Part shown: positions 53,005-62,060 of the stretch, in pieces
How positions within the stretch are numbered: position 1 is the first letter of the stretch
Layout of the letters: every line of letters begins with the position of its first letter
Origin: Pandoraea horticolens
GTDB lineage: Bacteria; Pseudomonadota; Gammaproteobacteria; Burkholderiales; Burkholderiaceae
NCBI RefSeq assembly: GCF_902459555.1
Contig: NZ_CABPSM010000005.1
Span: forward strand, 248,001-312,000
Reading direction: 5' to 3'
Length of the DNA stretch: 64,000 bases
Notes under the pieces: generated by a model
The model's database searches: none
Told to the model about the DNA's origin: nothing
What the model saw: the letters and a program-made list of their open reading frames with translations, nothing else
Program-made: the position numbers and the translations under genes

Positions 53005-54030
53005 ATGCGCAATGCCAATGTGCAGTCCTTGCTGGTTTCCCTGATTGGGGAAGCGCGAACCGACGCGCTCTTCGCCACGCTCAATTCGCCATCGATTCTG
53101 GCCGATTGCGAGCCGGGCCGCGTGACCCGCGCCGAACTGGCGCAGGCCATGAACATGGCCCTGTTCGAGGGACTTCTGGCGCGTTCGCCGAACGGCCGCA
53201 CCTATACGGAAGAAGCGATTGCCGGGGGTGGCAGCGTCTACTTCGATCACGGCGCGCTGCGCACGGTGCGCTGGGCACAGAACGGCGCCCTGCCGCCGGG
53301 CGAAGCCGCCTTCACGCGCATTCTGCGTCCGCTGGGCTTCCGTCTGAATGGTCGGTATCCGCTTGATCGCCTCGGCATGACCGGTCGCGCCTATGCCCAT
53401 GAAGACGCCCCCGAAGAGATTTCGCAGTTCTTCGTGAGCGAGTTGCACCCTGAGCGATTCTCCGAGACGTTTCAGCAAGCCGTGTCGCGTGTCGTCGGTA
53501 CGTCGAAAGACCCGCTCACACCCGCGGCCGCCGGTCAGCTCTGGGAGCTGGAACGCGACGGCACCCTGCCGCTCGACAGCGCGCAGGCGCTGCTGCCGGT
53601 GATCGTCGGCGCGTTCGCCCGTCAGCACGACGTGCCGGGCGAAGCCGATTACGAGCTGCTGCTGGCCGAGTCCGCCGAAATGGCCTGGATCGCGACCGAA
53701 GGCAATGCGTTCAACCATGCGACCGACCGCGTCGAAGACGTGTTCGCGCTGTCCGACGCCGAGAAGGCCAAGGGCCGCCCGATGAAGCCCGAGGTCGAGC
53801 GCTCACGCTCCGGTCGCGTGTTCCAGACGGCTTATCGTGCCGACACCGTGCGTCGCGAGTTCCGCGGCAAGGACGGCGAGATCGTCACACGCGAGGTGCC
53901 GGGTTCGTTCTACGAGTTCATCACGCGTCATCGCGAGTACGACACCGCCAAGCGTTGCTGGAAGACCGACCTGCGGTTCGACGCCGGCAATGCACAAGGT
54001 ATCTTCAAGATGACGGCCAACGCCAAGTAA
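53005..54030 (+). CDS. 2-oxoadipate dioxygenase/decarboxylase (DUF1338, HglS-like)
   Basis: 341 residues of the DUF1338 family. The metal-binding positions can be read: His82 in VYFDHGALRTV, His238 in NAFNHATDR and Glu304 in SFYEFITR, matching the His-His-Glu set known for Pseudomonas HglS. That enzyme converts 2-oxoadipate to D-2-hydroxyglutarate with O2 and Fe(II). The next two genes are an AmaB-type dehydrogenase and an aminotransferase, which would make 2-oxoadipate from the lysine-derived aldehyde, strongly supporting the assignment. Confidence 0.9.
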   Translation: MRNANVQSLLVSLIGEARTDALFATLNSPSILADCEPGRVTRAELAQAMNMALFEGLLARSPNGRTYTEEAIAGGGSVYFDHGALRTVRWAQNGALPPGEAAFTRILRPLGFRLNGRYPLDRLGMTGRAYAHEDAPEEISQFFVSELHPERFSETFQQAVSRVVGTSKDPLTPAAAGQLWELERDGTLPLDSAQALLPVIVGAFARQHDVPGEADYELLLAESAEMAWIATEGNAFNHATDRVEDVFALSDAEKAKGRPMKPEVERSRSGRVFQTAYRADTVRREFRGKDGEIVTREVPGSFYEFITRHREYDTAKRCWKTDLRFDAGNAQGIFKMTANAK

Positions 54031-54156
54031 CTGAGCCAAGCGAGGCCGGGTGGCCTTCGGTGCACAATACGTCTTGTGCGCCTGTGCCGCCTCCTCACCT
54101 GCCGACTCCGGTGAACGGCACCGGCGGCCAATACTGAATTCCATAGGGGTATCAAC

Positions 54157-55656
54157 GTGAACGCGACTTCCATCCTCAACGAACTGGGCATTGCCAAACT
54201 GGCCGAAGCCGGCGACATCGCCGTGCACTCGCCGATCGACGGCGCATTGATCGGCCGCGTGGCCAGCGCCTCGGTAGTCGACGCGCAAGCCGCGCTCACC
54301 CGCGCGCACGCCGCGTTCACCGCATGGCGCAATGTGCCGGCGCCGCGTCGTGGCGAACTGGTGCGCCTGCTCGGCGAAAAGCTGCGTGAGCGCAAGCAGG
54401 CACTGGGCGCGCTCGTCACGCTCGAAGCCGGCAAGATCCTGCAAGAAGGTCTGGGCGAAGTGCAGGAAATGATCGACATTTGCGACTTCGCCGTCGGCCT
54501 GTCGCGTCAACTGTACGGCCTGACCATCGCGTCGGAGCGTCCGGGCCACCGCATGGCCGAGACGTGGCATCCGATGGGCGTGTGCACGGTCATCTCCGCC
54601 TTCAACTTCCCGGTCGCTGTGTGGTCATGGAACGCAGCGCTCGCGCTCGTCTGCGGCAACGCCGTGGTGTGGAAGCCTTCGGAGAAGACGCCGCTGACCG
54701 CCTTGGCCGTCAACAAGCTGATGGAAGAAGTCATCGCCGAATTCGGCGACGCACCGGAAGGCCTGACCGCCCTCATCATCGGCGGCCGCGACGTGGGTGA
54801 GGCACTGGTTGCCGACCCGCGCTCAGCCATCGTGAGCGCCACGGGCAGCACGGAAATGGGCCGCAAGGTCGGCGTGGAAGTCGCACGCCGCTTTGGCCGT
54901 TCGATTCTGGAACTGGGCGGCAACAACGCCGGTATCGTAACCGCCAGCGCCGACATGGAACTGGCCCCGCGCGGCATTCTGTTCTCGGCCGTCGGCACGG
55001 CCGGTCAGCGTTGCACCACGCTGCGCCGCCTGTTCGTGCACGAAAGCGTGTACGACAAGACCGTCGACCGTCTGAAGACGCTGTATGGCAAGGTCTCCAT
55101 CGGCAATCCGCTCGAGCGCGGCACCCTGATGGGCCCGCTGATCGACGAAGGCGCGTTCAAGCGCATGCAGGGCGCTCTAGATCAGGCACGCGCACAAGGC
55201 GGCAAGGTCACGGGTGGCGAGCGTCACACGGTCGCCGGCGCAGAGAACGGCTTCTACGTGAAGCCGGCCATCGTCGAAATGCCGTCGCAAACGGAAGTCG
55301 TGCTGACCGAAACGTTCGCCCCGATTCTGTACGTGCTCAAGTACAGCGACTTCTCGGAAGCCATCGACGGCAACAATGCCGCATCGCACGGTCTGTCGTC
55401 GTGCGTGTTCACGACCGACCTGCGCGAAGCCGAGCGCTTCACGTCGTCGGCCGGTAGCGACTGCGGTATCGCCAATGTCAACATCGGCCCGAGCGGCGCG
55501 GAAATCGGCGGCGCATTCGGCGGCGAGAAGGAAACCGGCGGCGGCCGCGAGTCGGGTTCCGACGCGTGGAAGGGCTACATGCGTCGCGCCACCAACACCG
55601 TCAACTACTCTTCCGCCCTGCCGCTCGCGCAAGGCATCGACTTCTCGGTCGAGTGA
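54157..55656 (+). CDS. amaB: 2-aminoadipate semialdehyde / piperideine-6-carboxylate dehydrogenase (ALDH7)
   Basis: 499 residues, ALDH7 family. Visible: VISAFNFPVAVWSWNAALALVCGNAVVWKPSEK, the NAD loop TGSTEMGRKVG, the ALDH Glu in LELGGNNAGIV, catalytic Cys286 in GTAGQRCTTLRRL, and GGAFGGEKETGGGRESGSDAWK, which is typical of AASA dehydrogenases. It oxidises the aldehyde in equilibrium with piperideine-6-carboxylate to 2-aminoadipate. It starts at GTG 54157, 126 bp after the dioxygenase, in the same operon. Confidence 0.9.
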   Translation: MNATSILNELGIAKLAEAGDIAVHSPIDGALIGRVASASVVDAQAALTRAHAAFTAWRNVPAPRRGELVRLLGEKLRERKQALGALVTLEAGKILQEGLGEVQEMIDICDFAVGLSRQLYGLTIASERPGHRMAETWHPMGVCTVISAFNFPVAVWSWNAALALVCGNAVVWKPSEKTPLTALAVNKLMEEVIAEFGDAPEGLTALIIGGRDVGEALVADPRSAIVSATGSTEMGRKVGVEVARRFGRSILELGGNNAGIVTASADMELAPRGILFSAVGTAGQRCTTLRRLFVHESVYDKTVDRLKTLYGKVSIGNPLERGTLMGPLIDEGAFKRMQGALDQARAQGGKVTGGERHTVAGAENGFYVKPAIVEMPSQTEVVLTETFAPILYVLKYSDFSEAIDGNNAASHGLSSCVFTTDLREAERFTSSAGSDCGIANVNIGPSGAEIGGAFGGEKETGGGRESGSDAWKGYMRRATNTVNYSSALPLAQGIDFSVE

Positions 55657-55819
55657 AGTCGCGCTAGCTGCCGCCGGCGTGGCCCATCCCAATGGGCCGC
55701 GCCGTGGGCGCTGCCGCAAGTTCTGTCAGCGCCGGACGCCTCTTGCCAACATGGCGGATGCCTCCGGCGCCCTTCCCCAAGCCGCCGAATTCCGTCACGC
55801 TTTTTGCAGCGAGGCCCCC

Positions 55820-57025
55820 ATGTACGCATTCACTTCTCCGTTCGCCAATCCGGCGGGCTCGCCGATTCGAGAACTGTTCAAATACCTGTCCGAGCCGGGC
55901 ATGATCTCGTTCGCGGGCGGGTATCCGGCAAGCGATCTGTTCGATGTCGACGGTCTCGCAGCCGCACAGACCCGCGCCTTCGCCCAACCCACGCGCTGCC
56001 TCCAGTACGGCCCGACCGACGGGCTCGCCGAACTCAAGGCCCAGCTCATCTTGCTGATGGCCTCGCGCGGCGCACCGTGCGCTGCCGAAGAACTGTTGGT
56101 GACGACTGGGTCGCAGCAAGGGCTCGATCTGCTGTTGCGTGTGATGGTCGCGCCGGGCGATGTCGTTGTGACCGAGCAGCCGGCATATCCCGCGACGTTG
56201 CAGGCGTTGCGACTGCAACAGGCGAAGATCGTCACGGTGCCGGTCGACGCCGACGGCCTGAACGTCGACCACCTGAGCGCACTGCTGCGCGAGGGCAAGA
56301 TTGCCGTGCCGAAGCTGCTGTACACCGTGCCCACATTTGCCAATCCGACGGGGGCGACGCTCTCGCGCGAGCGTCGCATCGCCCTGCTGAAGCTGGCGGT
56401 GGAGTACCGGTTCTTGATCGTGGAAGACGATCCGTATGGCGACCTGCGATTCGCGGGCGAGACGGTGCCGACGTTGTTGGGGCTGACGGCCGAGGTGCCG
56501 GGATCGCGCGATTGGGTGGTGCATTTCTCGAGCCTGTCGAAGGTCGTCGCGCCGGGGTTGCGAGTGGGCTGGACGGTTGCGCCGCCGGAGATTGCGCGTC
56601 GCTGCGTGGTTGCCAAGCAAACCGTCGATCTGTGCAGCGTGCCGTGGACGCAAGCCATCGCGGCCGAGTATCTGGCGGACGGCGCGTTGACGCGGCATCT
56701 GCCCAAGATCACCGAGGCTTATCGACGCAAATGCGACGCCATGTGCGGCGCGTTGCGTGACAAGCTGGGCGATGCCATCCAGTTCCACGCACCGCAGGGC
56801 GGAATGTTCGTGTGGGCGCGTCTCGCAGCGGTGAAGACGAGCGAGTTGCTGCCGCATGCGATTGCGCAGAAGGTACTGTTCGTGCCGGGAACCGCGTTCT
56901 TTGCCGAGCACGCCGATGAGGCGTCGCTGCGGTTATCGTTCGCTGCGCCTGCGGTCACGGCGATTGAAGATGGCGTAGCGCGATTGGCGCGTGCGATGGA
57001 TGCAACCGGCAAGAAGATAGGGTAA
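55820..57025 (+). CDS. PLP aminotransferase, probable 2-aminoadipate transaminase
   Basis: 401 residues, fold-type I (LysN/MocR-catalytic type without the DNA-binding domain). The start ATG 55820 leads directly into MYAFTSPFANPAGSPIRELFKY. Motifs: MISFAGGYPASDLFD, LQYGPTDGLAELK, TTGSQQGLDLL, VPTFANPTGATLS, EDDPYGDLRF and the PLP Lys in HFSSLSKVVAPGLRVGW. With 2-oxoglutarate it would convert 2-aminoadipate to 2-oxoadipate, linking the genes upstream. Its own alternative is a general aromatic/branched aminotransferase. Confidence 0.87.
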   Translation: MYAFTSPFANPAGSPIRELFKYLSEPGMISFAGGYPASDLFDVDGLAAAQTRAFAQPTRCLQYGPTDGLAELKAQLILLMASRGAPCAAEELLVTTGSQQGLDLLLRVMVAPGDVVVTEQPAYPATLQALRLQQAKIVTVPVDADGLNVDHLSALLREGKIAVPKLLYTVPTFANPTGATLSRERRIALLKLAVEYRFLIVEDDPYGDLRFAGETVPTLLGLTAEVPGSRDWVVHFSSLSKVVAPGLRVGWTVAPPEIARRCVVAKQTVDLCSVPWTQAIAAEYLADGALTRHLPKITEAYRRKCDAMCGALRDKLGDAIQFHAPQGGMFVWARLAAVKTSELLPHAIAQKVLFVPGTAFFAEHADEASLRLSFAAPAVTAIEDGVARLARAMDATGKKIG

Positions 57026-57077
57026 AGACGCGTGTGCCCAGTCAACACCTGACGCTCACGATGCCAATGCAATGACG

Positions 57078-57122
57078 AGGGCCTCGCTGGCCGTCCGAGA
57101 AGGGCGGGTCAGCGAGGTCCTT
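57078..57122. terminator. Convergent terminator with long imperfect stem
   Basis: GGCCTCGCTGGCC pairs with GGGTCAGCGAGGTCC with single mismatches, placed between the aminotransferase stop and the opposite aldehyde dehydrogenase stop. Confidence 0.6.
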
Positions 57123-57133
57123 GACGTTTATGC

Positions 57134-58588
57134 TCAGAGCTTCACGCAAACGTTGCGCAGTTCAGTGTAGAACTCGAGCGAGTGCACGCCGCCTTCGCGG
57201 CCGATGCCCGATTGCTTTGCGCCACCGAACGCCGTACGCAGATCGCGCAGAAACCAAGCGTTGATCCAGCAGACGCCGACTTCAAGCGCCGCGCCCATGC
57301 GGTGGGCACGGCTGACATCCGACGTCCAGACGGTCGCGGCAAGGCCGTAAGGCGTGGCGTTCGCCATCGCGATGACTTCTTCTTCCGTATCGAACGGCGC
57401 GATATGGCAGCACGGCCCGAAGATCTCCTCGCGGATGACCGAGGCCGTCTCCGGCAAGCCGGTCCAGATGGTCGGCTGCACCCAGGCACCGTCTTTCATC
57501 GACGCCGGCATGTCGGGCACACCGCCGCCCGTAACGACCGTCGCCCCTTCCTCGCGCGCCTTGGCGTAGTACGACAGCACCTTCTCGCGATGCACCTGCG
57601 AGACGAGCGGGCCGAAATTCGTGCCTTGCGCGTACGGATCGCCCAGCTTCAGCGATTCGGCGCGTTCCTTGAGCGCCGCCACGAAGCGCTCGAAGATCGG
57701 CCGTTGCACGTACACGCGCTCCGTGCCCAGACACACCTGACCGCTGTTGTCGAAGCTCGAACGCGTAATGCCTGCCACCGCCTTGTCGAAATCCGCATCC
57801 GCGAACACGATGCCGGGATTCTTGCCGCCCAGCTCGAACGACACCGGACGCACACCGCTCGCAGCCGCCTTCATGATCGCTTCGCCGGTGCGCGTCTCGC
57901 CCGTGAACGTGATGCCGTTCACCCCCGGATGCTCGGTCAGGAACGCGCCCGCAGATGCCGGGCCGAAGCCGTGCACCACGTTGTAGACGCCCGGCGGCAC
58001 GCCGACTTCGTTCATCACCTCGCCAAGCAACGTGGCCGTGGCGGGGGTCTCTTCCGACGGCTTCACCACCACCGTGTTGCCGAACGCCAGCGCCGGGCCG
58101 ACCTTCCACGTCATCAGTAGCAGCGGCAGGTTCCACGGGCACACCACGGCTATCACGCCACGCGGGGTGCGCACACCGTAGTTCAACGCGTTGCCGCCGT
58201 CGGGTGTCGTCATCGCAAACGACTCCGTGGGCACGTTCTTGATCATGTCCGCGAACACCTTGAAGTTCGCCGCGCCGCGCGGAATGTCCAGATGGCTCGC
58301 CAGACCATGCGGCTTGCCGGTATCCGCGATCTCTGCGGCAAGGAAGTCGTCGAAGCGGCGGTTGATGCCGTCGGCCACGGCGTGCAGCAACGTCACGCGT
58401 TGCTCGACCGTCATCGTGCCCCACGGGCCTTGCAACGCGGCGCGTGCGGCGCGAACGGCAGCATCCACCTCGGTGCGCCCGGCTTCGTGCACGTGGCCGA
58501 TCACGCTGTTGTCGACCGGGTTGCGGTTCTCGAAGGTGCGGGGGCTTGACACCCACTCACCATTGATGAAGTTCTGGAAATCCTTCAT
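57134..58588 (-). CDS. 2-hydroxymuconate (or 2-aminomuconate) semialdehyde dehydrogenase-like ALDH
   Basis: 484 residues. The ALDH core is complete: VVCPWNLPLLLMTWKVGPALAFGNTVVVKPSEETP, FTGETRTGEAIM, SFELGGKNPGIVF and catalytic Cys in NSGQVCLGTERV. The C-terminus, VCWINAWFLRDLRTAFGGAKQSGIGREGGVHSLEFYTEL, matches the XylG/DmpC/AmnC group that oxidises ring-fission semialdehydes in meta-cleavage pathways. No other meta-pathway gene is adjacent; the extradiol dioxygenase at 45286 is 11 kb away. A GntR gene is divergent. Confidence 0.87.
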   Translation of the reverse strand: MKDFQNFINGEWVSSPRTFENRNPVDNSVIGHVHEAGRTEVDAAVRAARAALQGPWGTMTVEQRVTLLHAVADGINRRFDDFLAAEIADTGKPHGLASHLDIPRGAANFKVFADMIKNVPTESFAMTTPDGGNALNYGVRTPRGVIAVVCPWNLPLLLMTWKVGPALAFGNTVVVKPSEETPATATLLGEVMNEVGVPPGVYNVVHGFGPASAGAFLTEHPGVNGITFTGETRTGEAIMKAAASGVRPVSFELGGKNPGIVFADADFDKAVAGITRSSFDNSGQVCLGTERVYVQRPIFERFVAALKERAESLKLGDPYAQGTNFGPLVSQVHREKVLSYYAKAREEGATVVTGGGVPDMPASMKDGAWVQPTIWTGLPETASVIREEIFGPCCHIAPFDTEEEVIAMANATPYGLAATVWTSDVSRAHRMGAALEVGVCWINAWFLRDLRTAFGGAKQSGIGREGGVHSLEFYTELRNVCVKL

Positions 58589-58730
58589 GTCTCACTCTCG
58601 TTGTGTCGGTTGCTGTGGAACGGATCACCCTGCCGGGGCGCGCACGGCGTCTCTTGGCATGCCCTCGGCGCCGAGGGCGGCGGTATGCAGCACACGATAA
58701 ATCCGCTGCCGGGTCTTCGTCAACTTTTTC

Positions 58731-58753
58731 TCGAGAATTTTTATTTATCTCGA
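58731..58753. promoter_or_regulatory. Inverted repeat TCGAGA-N11-TCTCGA
   Basis: Lies in the 238-bp divergent gap between the dehydrogenase and the GntR gene, just upstream of a TATAAT. It is a candidate GntR operator in an unusually A+T-rich stretch. Confidence 0.45.
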
Positions 58754-58766
58754 TTTTTAGTCGACT

Positions 58767-58797
58767 TTGCGAAAATCGATGCAAAGCTGCTTATAAT
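58767..58797 (+). promoter_or_regulatory. Candidate GntR gene promoter
   Basis: Perfect TATAAT at 58792-58797 with TTGCGA at 58767-58772 (19-bp spacer). The GntR start lies 29 bp downstream. Confidence 0.5.
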
Positions 58798-58826
58798 CTC
58801 GGCACCTCTACCGAGCCGCCGCGCGT

Positions 58827-59570
58827 ATGCATAGCCCAACCCCTTCCGCCCTCCAGACTGCCGACACCACGCTGGCGCAAAGCGCGTACATGCGTCTGCG
58901 CAGCGACATCGTCGAGGGACGGCTCGCGCCGGGCGAGAAGCTGCGCGTCGAGCATTTGAAGGATCGTTACGAGGTCGGTGCGGGAACGCTGCGTGAAGCG
59001 CTGGCACTGCTGGTGGCCGACGCCCTCGTCGTGCAGCATGGTCACCGGGGATTTCGGGTGACGCCCATCTCACTGGCCGACTTCATCGACATTACCGAGA
59101 CGCGCGTGCAGTTGGAGACCGAAGCGTTACGCCAGTCCGTGGCGCTGGGGGACGACACCTGGGAAGCCGATCTCACGAGCGCATTTCACCTGCTCTCGCT
59201 CGCCGAAGAACGGCTGGGGAACGGGCAGGGGCAGCACGGCGACGGCAGCCAGTTCGCCCAATGGGAAGCGCGCAATCGCGCCTTTCATGAAGTGCTGATC
59301 CGGGCGTGCCCCTCGCGCTGGCTGCATCACTTTCTGGCGATTCTCTATCGTCAGTCCGAACGCTACCGGCGTTTGTCGATCACGCACCGGCCGGTGCCGC
59401 GCGACGTCCACGAAGAACATCAGGCCATCTTCGACGCCTGCCTCGCCCGCGATGCCGACAAGGCGTCGGCACTGCTCGCGGCGCACATTCGCAAGACACT
59501 CGAAGCCGTGCGCGAACTGCCAGAGGCTATCGTCAACGCCGGAACCGTACCGCTCACGCCGGTTCGGTGA
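58827..59570 (+). CDS. GntR-family regulator, FCD subfamily
   Basis: 247 residues. The winged helix spans QSAYMRLRSDIVEGRLAPGEKLRVEHLKDRYEVGAGTLREALALL, and the FCD domain has the metal-site residues in ETRVQLETEALR, NRAFHEVLIRACPS and HEEHQAIFDACLARD. It is divergent from the muconate-semialdehyde-type dehydrogenase and probably represses it in the absence of a carboxylic-acid ligand. Confidence 0.9.
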   Translation: MHSPTPSALQTADTTLAQSAYMRLRSDIVEGRLAPGEKLRVEHLKDRYEVGAGTLREALALLVADALVVQHGHRGFRVTPISLADFIDITETRVQLETEALRQSVALGDDTWEADLTSAFHLLSLAEERLGNGQGQHGDGSQFAQWEARNRAFHEVLIRACPSRWLHHFLAILYRQSERYRRLSITHRPVPRDVHEEHQAIFDACLARDADKASALLAAHIRKTLEAVRELPEAIVNAGTVPLTPVR

Positions 59571-59586
59571 GCGGCCGGCGCGACGG

Positions 59587-60753
59587 TCAACGCGGCAGAC
59601 TGTCGCGCACGATCTGCGCGAAGTAGCGTGCGCCGAGCGGCAGAATCGCGTCGTTGAAGTCGTAGCCGGCGTTGTGCAACGGGATAGCCCCGGGCTCGTC
59701 GCCGCTGCCGTTGCCAATGAACGCGAAGTTGCCCGGCACGTGCTGAAGAAAAACGCCGAAGTCCTCCGACGCCATCACCGGCGCCACCTCCGCATCGACC
59801 ATCGCGTCACCGGCAACCGCCTGCGCCGCGCAAACCGCGAGCGCCGTGTTGTCTGCCCGGTTCACCGTGGGCGCGAATTCATGCGTGTACTCGAATTCGC
59901 AATGCGCGCCGTGCATCGCGCACAGGCCCACGCAGATATCTCGCATGCGTGTCTCGAGCAGTTGTTGAACGTCCGGCGTATAGCTGCGCGTGTCGCCCTT
60001 GATGACAACGTTCGTCGGAATGGCGTTGCGAATCCCGTCTGTGATGAATTCTGTGCACGACACCACCGCCGACAGGCCCGGATCGACGTTACGCGACACC
60101 ACGGTCTGAAGCGCCACCACGATTTGCGCGCCGATCACCAGCGGATCGACCCCCATGTGCGGACGCGCCGCATGCGTGCCCTTGCCACGAATGCGGACGA
60201 CGAAGTTGTCCTCGCTCGCCATGATGCCGCCGGGGCGTGTTGCGATGCGTCCCACCGGAATGCCCGGCATGTTGTGAACGCCATAAATCGCATCGATGGG
60301 GAAACGCTCCAGCAGCCCGTCGGCAATCATCGCCTTCGCACCGCGGCCATGTTCCTCGGCGGGCTGGAAGATGAAGCGAACCGTGCCGTTGAAGTCGCGC
60401 GACTCCGCAAGCAACTTCGCCGCGCCAAGCACCATCGACATATGGCCGTCGTGCCCGCACGCGTGCATCTTGCCCGGCACCTGCGACGCGTGGTCGCGTT
60501 CCGGTGCTTGTTCGGCGATCATCAGCGCGTCCATGTCCGCCCGAATGCCGATAGCGCCGCCGCCATCTCCGACACGCAGGTTCGCAACAAGTCCTGTGCC
60601 GCCGATGCCGCGATGCACGTCGAGTCCGAGGCTCTCCAGAATCGTCGCGACCGTCTGCGACGTGCCGACTTCCTCGAAGCCGGTCTCCGGTTGACGGTGG
60701 AACGCGTGCCGCCAGCCCGTGAGCGCCTTGGCGAAATAGATGTCCTGCGTCAT
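59587..60753 (-). CDS. M20 family amidohydrolase (hippurate / N-acyl amino acid hydrolase)
   Basis: 388 residues, M20D type. The metal centre is visible in GIRADMDALMI, ACGHDGHMSMVLGAAKLL and FIFQPAEEHGRGAKAMI (Asp, Cys-Gly-His, His, Glu), with a further His in KGTHAARPHMGVDP and ASEDFGVFLQHVPG near the end. Such enzymes cleave N-acyl or N-benzoyl amino acids. It lies 36 bp downstream of the diaminopropionate lyase and shares its operon. Confidence 0.9.
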   Translation of the reverse strand: MTQDIYFAKALTGWRHAFHRQPETGFEEVGTSQTVATILESLGLDVHRGIGGTGLVANLRVGDGGGAIGIRADMDALMIAEQAPERDHASQVPGKMHACGHDGHMSMVLGAAKLLAESRDFNGTVRFIFQPAEEHGRGAKAMIADGLLERFPIDAIYGVHNMPGIPVGRIATRPGGIMASEDNFVVRIRGKGTHAARPHMGVDPLVIGAQIVVALQTVVSRNVDPGLSAVVSCTEFITDGIRNAIPTNVVIKGDTRSYTPDVQQLLETRMRDICVGLCAMHGAHCEFEYTHEFAPTVNRADNTALAVCAAQAVAGDAMVDAEVAPVMASEDFGVFLQHVPGNFAFIGNGSGDEPGAIPLHNAGYDFNDAILPLGARYFAQIVRDSLPR

Positions 60754-60789
60754 ACGAAGCCCCCTTGCCCGTTGTGTTCGATGATGATG

Positions 60790-62022
60790 TCAGCGCGCCA
60801 GCCACGCCTGCTGGCGCGCTGTGACCGACGCCGCCGGTTCGCCGACGAGTTCCGCATACACCGATGGCGCCGTTGCGCCTTCGGTGCTGACGAGCAACAC
60901 GCGCGAGTCTGCCGTCAGGCCGATAGCCGACGCCATCGCAGGTGTTGCCGCGGCCTGCATCAGCCCCGCCAGACCGGCCACCCCCGATTCACCCGCCACG
61001 AACGGCACGTCATTGCCGCTGCCGCGCGCCAGACGTTGCATCGCCTCGACAGCCTGAGCATCGGTGACAGTCATGAACGCGTCAATCGACGGTTGCAGAA
61101 ATCGCCACGCAAGGGGCGACGTCTCGCCGCACGCCAACCCGGCCATCAGCGAGTCGACCAGCCCCGAGGCCGACGCCGCCCGCCCCGCGATGGCGCTTTG
61201 GTACAGACAATCGGCCTGCACCGGCTCCACCACGACGAACGTCGGACGCCGTGCGCCCCAACGCTCCCACAGGTAGCTCGCGACGCCGGCAGCCAGCCCG
61301 CCCACGCCGCCTTGCAGGAAGACGTGTGTCACGGGGCAGACGTCCTCGGTGTGGGCGCCATTGCCGCTGAACACCTCATCGACTTCGGCAGCGATGGTTC
61401 CGTAACCCTGCATCACATCGCGCGGGATGACTTCGTACCCATGGTAGGACGTATCCGAAACCACATACCAGCCATGACGCGCCGCCAGCGCCGCCGCTTC
61501 TTCCACCGAAGCGTCGTAGGTTCCTGCGATACGCACGATCTCGGCACCGTAGGCGGCGATCGCTCGCTCGCGCTCGTCGCTCACGTTCGCATGCAGCACG
61601 ATCACGCAACGGCAGCCGATACGCTGCGCGGCAGCGGCCAGCGCGCGGCCGTGATTGCCATCGGTCGCGCTGATGGCCGTGAAACCGTCGAGCGCCTCGC
61701 GATGTTCACCGCCCAGCAGCGTCCGCGCCGTGAAGCCTCGCCCCACGAACTTGCGCAGCAGCAGGCGCACGAGCGCAATCGGTGCACCGAGCGCCTTGAA
61801 GCTGCCAAGCGAGGAACGCAGCGCTTCGTCCTTCACGAGCACACTGCGCACACCCAGCGATGCGGCGAGATCGGGTAACGTGCGCAGCGGCGTGCTGCCG
61901 GGTGTCAGCCCGTTCCAGTGCGCGAGACAATCGCGGCTCTCCTGCGCACGAGCGATGCTCATGATGTCCTGAAGCTCTGCCGGGTACGGCGCGCGCACGG
62001 CATGAGGATTGGCATACAGCAT
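60790..62022 (-). CDS. dpaL: Diaminopropionate ammonia-lyase
   Basis: 410 residues, PLP fold-type II. VLVKDEALRSSLGSFKALGAPIAL holds the PLP Lys, followed by SATDGNHGRALAAAAQRIG, DTSYHGYEVIPRDVMQGYGTIA, FLQGGVGGLAAGVASYL and a C-terminal LVSTEGATAPSVY. It splits 2,3-diaminopropionate to pyruvate and two ammonia. The protein matches YgeX/DpaL in motif order and length. With M20 hydrolases on both sides it suggests release and breakdown of unusual amino acids. Confidence 0.92.
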   Translation of the reverse strand: MLYANPHAVRAPYPAELQDIMSIARAQESRDCLAHWNGLTPGSTPLRTLPDLAASLGVRSVLVKDEALRSSLGSFKALGAPIALVRLLLRKFVGRGFTARTLLGGEHREALDGFTAISATDGNHGRALAAAAQRIGCRCVIVLHANVSDERERAIAAYGAEIVRIAGTYDASVEEAAALAARHGWYVVSDTSYHGYEVIPRDVMQGYGTIAAEVDEVFSGNGAHTEDVCPVTHVFLQGGVGGLAAGVASYLWERWGARRPTFVVVEPVQADCLYQSAIAGRAASASGLVDSLMAGLACGETSPLAWRFLQPSIDAFMTVTDAQAVEAMQRLARGSGNDVPFVAGESGVAGLAGLMQAAATPAMASAIGLTADSRVLLVSTEGATAPSVYAELVGEPAASVTARQQAWLAR

Positions 62023-62060
62023 TTGGGGGGCTCCGGTATTGCGTTGTTCGGGGAACTGGC

